Source: Pseudomonas sp. AOB-7 (GTDB lineage: Bacteria; Pseudomonadota; Gammaproteobacteria; Pseudomonadales; Pseudomonadaceae). From it: 64,000 nucleotides of DNA. Position numbers and translations under genes: made by a program. The stretch lies in contig NZ_RFFK01000006.1 in the NCBI RefSeq assembly GCF_003696305.1, positions 1 to 64,000 of the forward strand, in the 5' to 3' direction. The notes beneath the pieces are model-generated. The model was not told where the DNA came from. It did not search any database and worked only from the letters and a program-made list of their open reading frames with translations. Within the stretch, counting starts at the first letter, position 1, and each line of letters opens with the position of its first letter. Below, in pieces: positions 56,051-64,000 of this stretch.

Positions 56051-56824
56051 CTAGCGCATGTAGGTGACCCAGAAGTAGTACAGCGTCATCCCGCTACCCA
56101 CCAGAATGACCAAGGCGCGCAGCAGCGCCGGCGGCAGCTTCTCGCCCAGTGCGCCGCCGGCGTAGCCGCCGATGGTGGCGCCGGTGAGCAGGATGGCCAG
56201 CTCGTACCAGCTGACCCGCCCGGCGATGACGAAGGTCAGGGTGGCGATGCTGTAGATCACCGCCGAGATCAGGTTCTTCAGCGCGTTGGCGCGGGCCAGG
56301 GCGTGGCCCTCGATGGAGAAGGCGGCCAGCTGCAGGATGCCCATGCCGGCGCCGAAGTAGCCGCCGTAGATCGACACGCCGATATGCGCGCCCAGTGACA
56401 GCGGCGTGTGCGGCGGGTGTTCGGATTCCCTGTTCTTGCGCCGCTCGGCCAGCCAGCGTCCCAGCCAGGGGCTGGCGGCGAACAGCGCGGTGGCGGCCAG
56501 CAGCAGCCAGGGGATCAGCACGCGGAATACGTCGTCGCCGCCGGCCAGCAGCAACAGGCCGCCGAGCAGACCACCGGCCAGGCCTGCCAGCAGCAGCGGG
56601 ATCAGGTAGCGCCCCAGCGGGCGCAACGAGGCGCGCGCGGCCCAGGCGCCGGCCAGGCTGGCCGGCCACAGGGCCACGGCGTTGGTGGCATTGGCCGTCA
56701 CCGGCGGCAGACCGGCGGCGAGCAACGCCGGAAAGGAGAAGAAGGTGCCGCCGCCGGCCAGGGCATTCATGCCGCCAGCGGCGAAACCGGCGAGGACCAA
56801 CAGCAGCAGATCGGGCAGGGACAT
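56051..56824 (-). CDS. TSUP/TauE-SafE family membrane permease
   Basis: A 257-residue inner-membrane protein with about eight hydrophobic segments in two repeats. The paired motifs [19 protein letters not shown] (N-half) and [15 protein letters not shown] (C-half) define the TauE/SafE family, which exports or imports sulfite, sulfonates or other organic anions. The substrate here is undetermined. The ATG at 56824 ([10 protein letters not shown]) follows a better context than the open frame five codons earlier. Confidence 0.85.
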   Translation of the reverse strand: MSLPDLLLLVLAGFAAGGMNALAGGGTFFSFPALLAAGLPPVTANATNAVALWPASLAGAWAARASLRPLGRYLIPLLLAGLAGGLLGGLLLLAGGDDVFRVLIPWLLLAATALFAASPWLGRWLAERRKNRESEHPPHTPLSLGAHIGVSIYGGYFGAGMGILQLAAFSIEGHALARANALKNLISAVIYSIATLTFVIAGRVSWYELAILLTGATIGGYAGGALGEKLPPALLRALVILVGSGMTLYYFWVTYMR

Positions 56825-56908
56825 GGCGCAGGCTCGCACAAAAAGAGTGCAGCATAGAGCTGACCATTCGGTCAGCCAAGTGCGACCAAAGTGCCTGGCA
56901 CCGTCGCG

Positions 56909-57307
56909 TCAGTCGCGGTTGATCTGCGGCTGCAGAATCCACTCGGCGCTGTCGTTCCAAACATCCATGCGGGTGATCAGGCCGTCGCGCACCTCGAAGC
57001 GGTCGAGGTAGCGATTGCCGGAGAAGCTGCGGCCGTCCGGCCACTGGCCGTAGAGGGTGCCGTTGGAATACACCACGCAGTGGTCGGCATGCTCGGTCCA
57101 GTCGAACTGGCCCATGGCTTTCTTTACCCAGTTGTAGCGACTGCCGTTGAAGGCGGTGATGGCCTGGGCATCGGGCATGGCGCGGCCGCCGGTGAAGGTG
57201 ATGCGCACGTCGGCGGCCATGTAGCGGGCGGCGCCCTGTGGATCGGGGATCATCGACAGTTCGAGGAACTGGCGAACCAGGGTGACGGCGGGGTGTTCGC
57301 TGGGCAT
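56909..57307 (-). CDS. NTF2-like (SnoaL-type) protein
   Basis: A 132-residue single-domain protein with the cone-shaped NTF2 fold pattern (AVTLVRQFLELSMIPDPQGAARY, then strands ending VRDGLITRMDVWND). Family members are small isomerases, hydrolases or ligand binders. GGAG lies 8 bases before the ATG. There is no informative neighbour. Confidence 0.75.
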   Translation of the reverse strand: MPSEHPAVTLVRQFLELSMIPDPQGAARYMAADVRITFTGGRAMPDAQAITAFNGSRYNWVKKAMGQFDWTEHADHCVVYSNGTLYGQWPDGRSFSGNRYLDRFEVRDGLITRMDVWNDSAEWILQPQINRD

Positions 57308-57427
57308 GGGTTCTCCTTGGACCTGGCTGCATCCTGCTGGTGCGTCGTGCCAGGCAATGGGGCGGTTTCTGAAGTGGCGCCATGGACAAGGCCCGTATTT
57401 GCGGGCTTTGCCGGGGTGGCACCTGTT

Positions 57428-57459
57428 TTGCTAGCAATGTTTGTGCAAAAGCTAGCAAT
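57428..57459. promoter_or_regulatory. Tandem operator-like repeats before the Liv-type operon
   Basis: GCTAGCAAT occurs at 57430-57438 and 57451-57459, 21 bp apart, about two helical turns. The first copy lies in a perfect palindrome TTGCTAGCAA (57428-57437), and TTTTGC/GCAAAA bracket the interval. The last copy ends just before the AGGAG of the first gene. A regulator such as the GntR protein at the right end is a natural candidate. Confidence 0.5.
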
Positions 57460-57471
57460 TAGGAGAATGCC

Positions 57472-58659
57472 ATGTCCACGCTATTGTCGTTTCCGCGTCG
57501 TCTGAAGCCGTGCCTGGCTGCGGCGTTCGCGTTGAGTTGTTGGTTTTCCCTGTCCGCACAGGCGGCCGAGCCGATCAAGGTCGGCCTGGTGGCGGCGCTG
57601 TCCGGGCAGTCGGCGAAATCCGGCGAGGCGCTGACCCGCGGCCTGACCATCGCCATCGACGAGGTCAACGCCCAGGGCGGTGTGCTCGGGCGTCCGCTGC
57701 AATTGGTGCGCCGCGATGACGAAAGCAACCCGTCCAAGGGGCTGCTGGCGGCGCGCGAGCTGATCCAGCGGGAGAAGGTCGCGGTGCTCTTCGGCGGGCT
57801 GGATACGCCGGTGTCGCTGGCCATCGTGCCGCTGGCCAATCAGATGAAGATGCCGTTCATGGGGGTATGGGCGGCCGGCACGCCGATCACCCGCAACGGC
57901 GCCGCCGACAACTACGTGTTCCGCGTGTCGGCGGTGGACGAGCTGGTGGACGAGGCGCTGGTCAGCTATGCGCAGAAGCACTTCGCCACCCAGAAGCCGG
58001 GGATGATCCTGATCAACAACCCCTGGGGCGAATCCAACGAGCAGGGTTTCCGCAAGGCGCTGGCGGCGCGTGGCATGCCGGTGGCCGGGGTGGAGCGCAT
58101 CGAGGGCAGCGATCTCGATGTGGTGCCGCAGCTCAGTCGGCTCAAGCAGGCCGGCGCCGATACCCTGCTGCTGGTGGCCAACGTCGCGCCGTCGGCGCAG
58201 GTGGTCAAGTCGCTCGATCGCATGGGCTGGGACGTGCCGGTGGTGTCGCACTGGGGGCCGGCTGGCGGACGTTTCGGTGAGCTGGCCGGGCCCAATGCCG
58301 GGCGCGTGCACTTCATCCAGACCTACACCTTCAGCCAGGAGGGCGACGCCAAGGGCGAGGCGATCTTCGCCGCGCTGCAAAAGCGCTATCCGGAGATCAA
58401 GAGCCTGGCCGACGTCACCCCGGCGGTGGGCATCGCCAACGCCTACGACGCCCTGCACCTGACCGCGCAGGCCATCGCCGCCGCGGGCAGCACCGAGGGG
58501 CCGGCGATCCGCGACGGCTACTACGGCATCCAGCGCTACGAAGGCCTGATCAAGACCTACGAGAAACCGTTCAGCGCCGAGCAGCACGATGCCCTGGGCG
58601 TGGACGACTACGTGTTCACCCGCTTCGAGGGTGACGAAATCGTGCCGATCCAGCACTGA
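57472..58659 (+). CDS. Liv-type ABC transporter substrate-binding protein
   Basis: A 395-residue periplasmic protein with a signal peptide (cleaved near AQAAE, residue 31) and the type I fold of branched-chain amino-acid or amide binding proteins (IKVGLVAALSGQSAKSGE, AIDEVNAQGGVLGRPLQL, ADTLLLVANVAPSAQVV). Such proteins also bind urea, amides and aromatic compounds. It opens the operon with its transporter subunits and an amidohydrolase. Confidence 0.88.
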   Translation: MSTLLSFPRRLKPCLAAAFALSCWFSLSAQAAEPIKVGLVAALSGQSAKSGEALTRGLTIAIDEVNAQGGVLGRPLQLVRRDDESNPSKGLLAARELIQREKVAVLFGGLDTPVSLAIVPLANQMKMPFMGVWAAGTPITRNGAADNYVFRVSAVDELVDEALVSYAQKHFATQKPGMILINNPWGESNEQGFRKALAARGMPVAGVERIEGSDLDVVPQLSRLKQAGADTLLLVANVAPSAQVVKSLDRMGWDVPVVSHWGPAGGRFGELAGPNAGRVHFIQTYTFSQEGDAKGEAIFAALQKRYPEIKSLADVTPAVGIANAYDALHLTAQAIAAAGSTEGPAIRDGYYGIQRYEGLIKTYEKPFSAEQHDALGVDDYVFTRFEGDEIVPIQH

Positions 58660-58702
58660 GCCAGCCAGTCCGGCCGCGGCAGCGGCCGGTGGAGGATTTG
58701 CC

Positions 58703-59572
58703 ATGCTTACCGCCGCAATCATCAGCGGGCTCGGCCTGGGCAGCATGTATGCGCTGCTCGCCCTGGGCTTTCACATCACCTACGTGGTGTCGCGTACCGT
58801 CAACTTCGCCCAGGGCAGCGCCATGATGATCGGCGCGGTGCTCGGCTACAGCCTCTGCGTCACCGCCGGCCTGCCCTGGTGGCTGGCGGCTGTCTTGAGC
58901 CTGGCGCTGTGCGCGCTGTACGGCCTGGCCATCGAACTGTTCCTGGTGCGGCCCTTCCACAGCCGCGGTTCGGAAGCCTGGCTGATGGCCACGGTGGCGG
59001 GCGGCATCCTAGTGGACAACCTGGTGCTGTTCAGCTTCGGCAAGGAGCCGCGTCAGTTCGACGTGGCCCTGCTGCATCAGCACCTGCAGGTGCTGGGCAG
59101 CAATGTCCAGGCGCTGCAGCTGCTGATCCCTCTGGCCGGTGCCGGCATCGCCCTGGCGCTGTACCTGGTGCGCCGCTACACGCGCCTGGGCAAGGTGCTC
59201 GAGGCCTGTGTGCAGAATCCGCGTGCGGCGCAGCTGATGGGGATTCGGGTCAACCGCGTGGTGGCCTGCGCCTTCGCCGTGTCGACGGTGTTCGCCGGCA
59301 TCGCCGGGCTGTTGATCGCGCCGCTGTACAACGTGCATGCCGACATGGGCACGCTGTTCGGCCTCAAGGCGTTCGCCGTGGCCATTCTCGGCGGTATCGC
59401 CAGCGCCAACGGGGTGTTCCTCGCCGGCCTGCTGTTCGGCCTGACCGAGGCGCTGATCACTCTGCAGTTCGGCTCGGCCTTCACCCAGATCTTCACCTTC
59501 GGCCTGGTCATCATCGCCCTGGCGCTGCGCCCCAACGGCCTGTTCGGCAAACAGACATTGGTGAAAGTATGA
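58703..59572 (+). CDS. Liv-type ABC permease (LivH family)
   Basis: A 289-residue inner-membrane permease with about eight hydrophobic segments and the LivH pattern GLGLGSMYALLALGFHITYVVSRTVNFAQG at the N-terminus. GGAGG lies 9 nt before the ATG. Its TGA overlaps the next ATG (ATGA). The partner permease domain is fused to both ATPases in the following gene. Confidence 0.9.
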   Translation: MLTAAIISGLGLGSMYALLALGFHITYVVSRTVNFAQGSAMMIGAVLGYSLCVTAGLPWWLAAVLSLALCALYGLAIELFLVRPFHSRGSEAWLMATVAGGILVDNLVLFSFGKEPRQFDVALLHQHLQVLGSNVQALQLLIPLAGAGIALALYLVRRYTRLGKVLEACVQNPRAAQLMGIRVNRVVACAFAVSTVFAGIAGLLIAPLYNVHADMGTLFGLKAFAVAILGGIASANGVFLAGLLFGLTEALITLQFGSAFTQIFTFGLVIIALALRPNGLFGKQTLVKV

Positions 59573-62061
59573 ACCTGAGCAACCGCTACCTGGCGCCAAG
59601 CGGCCTGGCCGCGCTGGCGCTGCTGGGCAGCAGCCTGGCCTTCGTGCTGGACAGCTATTCGCTGCTGGTCTTCACCTTCTGCGCGCTGGCGGCCGTGGTC
59701 GGCGTCGGCCTGAACATCCTCATGGGCCTGTCCGGGCAGATTTCCTTCGGCCATATCGCCTTCTACGCCATCGGCGCCTACATCTCGGCGCTGCTGCTGA
59801 TGGCCGGCTTGCCGCTGGGCCTGGCGCTGATCATCGCCGGACTCGGCAGCGGCCTGGTCGGTGCCCTGCTGGCGCTACCGGCGCTGCGTGTCACCGGGCC
59901 CTACCTGGCGATGGTGACCATCGCCTTCGCCTTCATGGTTCACCACGGGCTGATCGAGTGGCAGTCGCTGACCGGCGGTGCCAACGGCCTGATCGGTATT
60001 CCCATGCCCGCGTTTGGCGGGCTGGACGGCAATACCGGCCTGGCCCTGCTGGCCACCGCGCTGATGGTGGCGGCGCTGGCCTTCTACCGGCGCCTGCAGG
60101 GCAGCGGCTGGGGGCGGGCGATGCGCGCGGTGAAGTCGACGGAAATCGCCGCGCGTTCGCTGGGCTTCAACCCGATGCAGACCAAGACCCTGGCCTTCGC
60201 CCTGTCGGCCACCCTGACCGGTATGGCCGGCGGCCTGGTGGCGCCGCTGATGATGTTCATCAGCCCGGACTCCTTCCCCTTCTCGCAGTCGATCCTGTTC
60301 GTCCTGGCGGTGATAGTCGGCGGCAGCGGCACGCTGTTCGGCCCGGTGCTCGGGGCGCTGCTGATCGTGCTGCTGCCGGAGATGCTCTCGGGCCTGGCCG
60401 AGTACCGTCTGCTGATCTTCTCCATGCTCCTGCTCGCGGTGCTCTGGCTGGCGCCGCGCGGTGTGCTCGGCGCTTTGCAGCAGCGCTGGTGGCAGGCGCC
60501 GCCGGCCTACGCGCCGAAGAGTGCCAACCGTCATCTGCTGGCGCGCTGGTTCGAGCGCAGCGGTGGTGAGGCGCAAGGACTGCAGGTGCGCGACGTTGGC
60601 ATCCGCTTCGGCGGCGTGCAGGCGGCCAGCGCGATCAGCTTCAGTGCCGAGCAGGGCAGCATCACCTCGGTGATCGGCCCCAATGGCGCCGGCAAGACCA
60701 CCCTGCTCAACCTGATCAGCGGCTTCTATGCGCCGGACAGCGGGCAGATCGAGCTGGAACAGCAGCTGGCCGGCCTGCCGGCCTGGAAGATCGCCCGCGC
60801 CGGCATCGCCCGCACCTACCAGACCACCCAGTTGTTCGGCGAAATGAGCGTGCTGGAGAACCTGCTGGCGGCCATGCAGCAGGGCCAGCTCGGCCTGCCG
60901 CTGGCGCGCCCGCCGGCCGAGCAGGAAGAGCTGGCGCTGAACCTGTTGGCGCTGGTGGGCTATCGCGGCTCGGTGACCTGCGCCGCGGACGATCTGCCGC
61001 ATGTCGACCGGCGTCTGGTGGAAATCGCCCGCGCCCTGGCCAGTCGGCCACGGGTGCTGCTGCTCGACGAGCCGGCCGCCGGCCTCAGTCGTAGCGATAC
61101 CGACCGCCTGGCCGTGCTGTTCAAAACCCTGGCCGGCTTCGGTATCGCGGTGATCCTGGTGGAGCACGACATGCCGCTGGTGATGGCGGTGTCGCAGCGC
61201 ATCCTGGTGCTCGACGCCGGCCGTCCGATTGCCTGGGGCACTCCGGACGAGGTGCGACAGGACCCGCGGGTGGTCGCCGCCTACCTGGGCAGCACCGACT
61301 ACCAGGCGCAGCCGCGTGACGCGGCCTGGGACGGCAGCCGCGACGCCATCCTGTTCGTCAAGGACCTGGTGGTCGACTACGGCGCCGCGCCGGTGGTGCA
61401 AGGCGTGGATCTGCTGGTCAATCCCGGCGAGCTGGTGGCGATTCTCGGCGCCAATGGCGCCGGCAAGTCGAGCATCCTGCAGTGCCTGGCAGGGCTCAAG
61501 CGGCCGTCGTCGGGCCTCGTGGTGCTGGACGACGTCAATATCGAGAAAGCCGAGGCCAGCGCCATCGCCGCGCGCGGCCTGGCCCTGGTGCCGGAGGGGC
61601 GACAGTTGTTCCCCCAGCTCAGCGTGCGCGACAACCTGCTGCTGGGCGCCTACACCCGTACCGACCAGGTGGATTCCGAGGCCGAGATCGAAGCCATCCT
61701 GCGCCGCTTCCCGCGCTTGCGCGAGCGCCTGGACAGCCCGGCTGGGCTGCTTTCCGGTGGCGAGCAGCAGATGGTCGCGGTGGGCCGCGGACTGATGGCC
61801 AAACCGCGCATCCTGCTGCTTGACGAGCCCTCGCTGGGCCTGGCGCCGGCGATGATCGCCGAGCTCTACGATGCCCTGGCGAGCCTGCGCGACGAAGGCG
61901 TGACCCTGCTGCTGGTGGACCAGATGGCCAACCTCGCACTGCAGGTGGCCGACCGCGCCTATGTGCTGGAGACCGGGCGCATCGTCAAATCCGGCAGCGC
62001 TGCCGAGCTGCGCAACGACCCCGAGCTGGAAGCCGCCTACCTGGGGGAGAGCGCCGCATGA
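59569..62061 (+). CDS. LivM-LivG-LivF triple-fusion ABC transporter protein
   Basis: An 830-residue polypeptide combining a LivM-type permease (about residues 1-330, with GLSGQISFGHIAFYAIGAY), a LivG-type ATPase (about 340-590) and a LivF-type ATPase (about 600-830). Walker A motifs are GPNGAGKTT near residue 370 and GANGAGKSS near 627; Walker B motifs are LLLDEPAAGL and LLLDEPSLGL. The first ATPase has DLPHVDRRLVEIARAL where the ABC signature should be, so the glycine-rich LSGGQ is missing; the second keeps LLSGGEQQ. No frameshift or internal stop breaks the chain. Confidence 0.9.
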   Translation: MNLSNRYLAPSGLAALALLGSSLAFVLDSYSLLVFTFCALAAVVGVGLNILMGLSGQISFGHIAFYAIGAYISALLLMAGLPLGLALIIAGLGSGLVGALLALPALRVTGPYLAMVTIAFAFMVHHGLIEWQSLTGGANGLIGIPMPAFGGLDGNTGLALLATALMVAALAFYRRLQGSGWGRAMRAVKSTEIAARSLGFNPMQTKTLAFALSATLTGMAGGLVAPLMMFISPDSFPFSQSILFVLAVIVGGSGTLFGPVLGALLIVLLPEMLSGLAEYRLLIFSMLLLAVLWLAPRGVLGALQQRWWQAPPAYAPKSANRHLLARWFERSGGEAQGLQVRDVGIRFGGVQAASAISFSAEQGSITSVIGPNGAGKTTLLNLISGFYAPDSGQIELEQQLAGLPAWKIARAGIARTYQTTQLFGEMSVLENLLAAMQQGQLGLPLARPPAEQEELALNLLALVGYRGSVTCAADDLPHVDRRLVEIARALASRPRVLLLDEPAAGLSRSDTDRLAVLFKTLAGFGIAVILVEHDMPLVMAVSQRILVLDAGRPIAWGTPDEVRQDPRVVAAYLGSTDYQAQPRDAAWDGSRDAILFVKDLVVDYGAAPVVQGVDLLVNPGELVAILGANGAGKSSILQCLAGLKRPSSGLVVLDDVNIEKAEASAIAARGLALVPEGRQLFPQLSVRDNLLLGAYTRTDQVDSEAEIEAILRRFPRLRERLDSPAGLLSGGEQQMVAVGRGLMAKPRILLLDEPSLGLAPAMIAELYDALASLRDEGVTLLLVDQMANLALQVADRAYVLETGRIVKSGSAAELRNDPELEAAYLGESAA

Positions 62062-63287
62062 GTGCGTGGTATCTGCACAACCTGCGTTTGCCGGACGCGC
62101 CCACCCGCCTCGCCGAGCTGCGGGTGGAACGGGGCCGCTTCGTCGATGCCTTCAGCGCCGACGCCTGCCCGCGCGAGCTGGACCTGGGCGGCGGCCTGGT
62201 GCTGCCGGGGCTGATCGAAACCCATATCCACCTGGACAAGGCCTGCATCCTCGAACGCTGCAACCTGCGCGCCGGCACCCTGGCCGAGGCCATCGCCGAG
62301 ACCTCGGCGGCCAAGGCCGGCTTCACCGAGGCGGATGTCTACCAGCGCGGCGCACGGGTGCTGGAGCTGGCCATCGCCCAGGGCACCATGCATATGCGCA
62401 CCCACGTCGAGATCGACCCGCAGATCGGCCTGACCGGTTTCAACGCGGTACGCCGGCTGCAGGCCGACTACGCCTGGGCGCTGGACCTGCAGCTCTGCGT
62501 GTTCCCCCAGGAGGGCCTGCTCAACAATCCGGGCACCGAGGCGTTGCTGTGCCAGGCGTTGGCGCAGGGCGCCGAGGTGCTCGGCGGCTGCCCCTATACC
62601 GACAGCGATCCGCATGGGCAGATCCGCCGCTTGTTCGAGCTGGCGGTGGCGCACGATTGCGATCTGGACTTCCACCTGGACTTCGACCTCGACCCAGCGG
62701 GCATGACCCTGCCCGAGGTGCTGCGCTGTACCGAGCGGCACGGCTGGGGCGGCCGGGTTACCGTCGGCCATGCGACCAAGCTGTCGATGCTGGCGGCCGA
62801 GCCGCTGCAGGCGATCACCGCGCAACTGGCCGCGGCCGGGGTGCAGGTGACCTGCCTGCCGAGCACCGACCTCTACCTCGGCGGCCGCCAGTGCAGCCAT
62901 GGCAAACCGCGCGGGCTGGCGCCGCTGGAGCGCTTGCACGCCGGCGGGGTGACTTGTTCGCTGTCGACCAACAACCTGGGCAACCCCTTCACCCCCTACG
63001 GCGACGCCTCGTTGATCCGCCAGGCCAACCTCTACGCCAACGTCGCCCAGCTCGGCACCCACGCCGAGCTGCAGACCTGCCTGGGCTGGATCTCCAGTGA
63101 TTCGGCGCGCCTGCTGCGCCTGCGCGACTACGGCCTGGCACCGGGTTGCCGGGCGGATTTCATCGTCCTCGATGCGCCGCACCCGGCCGCGGTGATCGGC
63201 GAACTCAGCCCGCCGCTGCTGGGCTTCAAGAACGGTCGGCAGACCTTCGTACGGGAGCGGCCACGGCTGCTGCGGCCGAGTGATTAG
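62058..63287 (+). CDS. Amidohydrolase, cytosine-deaminase/AtzC-like, with altered active site
   Basis: A 409-residue TIM-barrel amidohydrolase. Metal ligands His56 and His58 (THIHLDK), His206 (DFHLDF) and His238 (VGHATK) are present. The essential metal and water-activating Asp of cytosine deaminase (Asp313 in E. coli CodA) aligns with Asn305 in STNNLGNPF, and CodA's Glu217 aligns with Phe209. It overlaps the transporter gene by 4 nt, so it probably acts on the imported compound, perhaps a cyclic amide or N-heterocycle. Chemistry and substrate are uncertain. Confidence 0.8.
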   Translation: MSAWYLHNLRLPDAPTRLAELRVERGRFVDAFSADACPRELDLGGGLVLPGLIETHIHLDKACILERCNLRAGTLAEAIAETSAAKAGFTEADVYQRGARVLELAIAQGTMHMRTHVEIDPQIGLTGFNAVRRLQADYAWALDLQLCVFPQEGLLNNPGTEALLCQALAQGAEVLGGCPYTDSDPHGQIRRLFELAVAHDCDLDFHLDFDLDPAGMTLPEVLRCTERHGWGGRVTVGHATKLSMLAAEPLQAITAQLAAAGVQVTCLPSTDLYLGGRQCSHGKPRGLAPLERLHAGGVTCSLSTNNLGNPFTPYGDASLIRQANLYANVAQLGTHAELQTCLGWISSDSARLLRLRDYGLAPGCRADFIVLDAPHPAAVIGELSPPLLGFKNGRQTFVRERPRLLRPSD

Positions 63288-63979
63288 AGCTCGGCGAGCG
63301 CCTCGCGCAGGTTGACCTCGACGTTCTGCTCCTGATGCAGGGCCAGCTGGCCTTCCAGTTCGTCGAGGTGCTCGATCATCAGCACCACGGCCTGCTCGCG
63401 CTGGCCGGCGGCGAGGGCGTCGAGCACCTGCTGGTGCTCGTCCGAGGCGCAGGAGGGCACGTCGTTGCGCTGGTACAGGGCGACGATCAGCGAGCTGCGC
63501 ACCATCAGGTTGTCGAGGATGTCGCGCAGCACCGCGTTGCCGCAGATCTCGCCGAGCATGCGGTGGAACTCGCTGAGCTCGCGGACGATGGCGCGGCGGT
63601 CGCTGCTGCTGGTGGCGGCGCGTTCCTTGGCCATCTGTGCGGCGATGCGCTCGGCATGCTGCTGCATGATCGCTGGGGTGATCGCCTCGACTATGGCGCG
63701 CTCCACCGCGCGGCGGGCGGCGAACACGTCGCGCGCCTCCTGGGCGCTGGGTTGCGCGACCAGGGCGCCGCGGTTGGGCTCGATGGTGACGATCTTCTGC
63801 ATCGCCAGGCGTTGCAGGGCCACCTGCACATGGTTGCGGTTGGCCTGCAGCGACTCGACGATCTGCGCCTCGATCAGGCGCATGCCGGGCGGCAGGCGAT
63901 GTTGGGCAATGGCCTTGGCCAGCGCATCGACGATGCGCTGCACCTCCTGCTGTTTGGCGGTCACGGTCTTCTCGGCCAT
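63284..63979 (-). CDS. GntR-family (FadR/FCD subfamily) transcriptional regulator
   Basis: A 231-residue regulator with an N-terminal winged helix (about residues 8-75, PPGMRLIEAQIVESLQANRNHV) and a helical FCD ligand domain (about 85-215) with candidate metal-binding histidines in EFHRMLGEICGN, DEHQQVL and IEHLDEL. It is convergent with the amidohydrolase gene, the stops overlapping by 4 nt. It is the likely local regulator of the uptake operon; its promoter lies at the window edge. Confidence 0.88.
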   Translation of the reverse strand: MAEKTVTAKQQEVQRIVDALAKAIAQHRLPPGMRLIEAQIVESLQANRNHVQVALQRLAMQKIVTIEPNRGALVAQPSAQEARDVFAARRAVERAIVEAITPAIMQQHAERIAAQMAKERAATSSSDRRAIVRELSEFHRMLGEICGNAVLRDILDNLMVRSSLIVALYQRNDVPSCASDEHQQVLDALAAGQREQAVVLMIEHLDELEGQLALHQEQNVEVNLREALAEL

Positions 63980-64000
63980 CGAATCAACGCTCTTGCGGGC

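Noticed and set aside
58879..59568. N-terminal extension of the triple-fusion transporter frame by about 230 codons
   Set aside because: The extension overlaps the LivH-type gene in another frame and encodes no domain; the ATGA overlap gives a normal LivM start.
59569..62061. Frameshift artefact joining separate livM, livG and livF genes
   Set aside because: The frame is continuous, and both junctions contain plausible linker sequence rather than the out-of-frame remains of start and stop sites.

Overview
The window is a gamma-proteobacterial chromosome segment, almost certainly Pseudomonas. The evidence is the gene order (S10-spc-alpha ribosomal cluster, then rplQ, a catalase gene, ferritin, uvrA, an MFS gene and ssb; and nrdR-ribD-ribE-ribBA-ribH-nusB-thiL-pgpA with ribA, dxs, ispA and xseB), high GC with C/G-ending codons outside the ribosomal genes, and Pseudomonas-type REP hairpins. 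Compared from memory with P. aeruginosa PAO1, two blocks that are separate there (around rplQ-katA-bfrA-uvrA-ssb, and around PA4069-PA4042) are joined here. No phage, insertion sequence, CRISPR array, tRNA or rRNA was seen.

Layout. 1-13.9 kb: end of tuf, then the S10, spc and alpha operons with secY, rpmJ and rpoA; terminator hairpins overlapped by new promoters divide the cluster before rpsH and before rpsM. 14-18.4 kb: an NhaC-type antiporter, katG and a haem-less type ferritin. 18.4-23.4 kb: uvrA, a YajR-type MFS gene and ssb. 23.4-26 kb: two short-chain dehydrogenase-like genes and ompW with an ANR-type site. 26.1-31 kb: a six-gene TonB2/TtpC-type energy-transduction operon with a candidate Fur site. 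31.1-34.4 kb: a Zrg-like zinc operon with a near-perfect Zur box. 34.5-37 kb: a small unknown gene, cnoX, a methyltransferase and a lipoprotein. 37.1-43.6 kb: nrdR and the riboflavin/thiamin genes with an FMN riboswitch and a candidate upstream ORF. 43.6-49.3 kb: a periplasmic binding protein, a retropepsin-like protease, ribA, btuF and btuB with a cobalamin riboswitch. 49.4-55.9 kb: dxs and ispA-xseB, separated by a single-chain biotin-dependent carboxylase. 56-57.3 kb: a TSUP permease and an NTF2-like protein. 57.4-64 kb: a Liv-type ABC uptake operon with a permease-ATPase-ATPase triple fusion, an amidohydrolase with an altered active site, and a GntR regulator.

How it fits together: much of the accessory content concerns envelope transport and cofactor or metal supply. 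The TonB complex could energise outer-membrane receptors such as BtuB; iron, zinc, oxygen, FMN and B12 each have a recognisable cis-regulatory element here. The least understood unit is the operon at the right-hand end: transporter fusion plus atypical amidohydrolase plus tandem operator-like repeats. Its substrate cannot be read from sequence.
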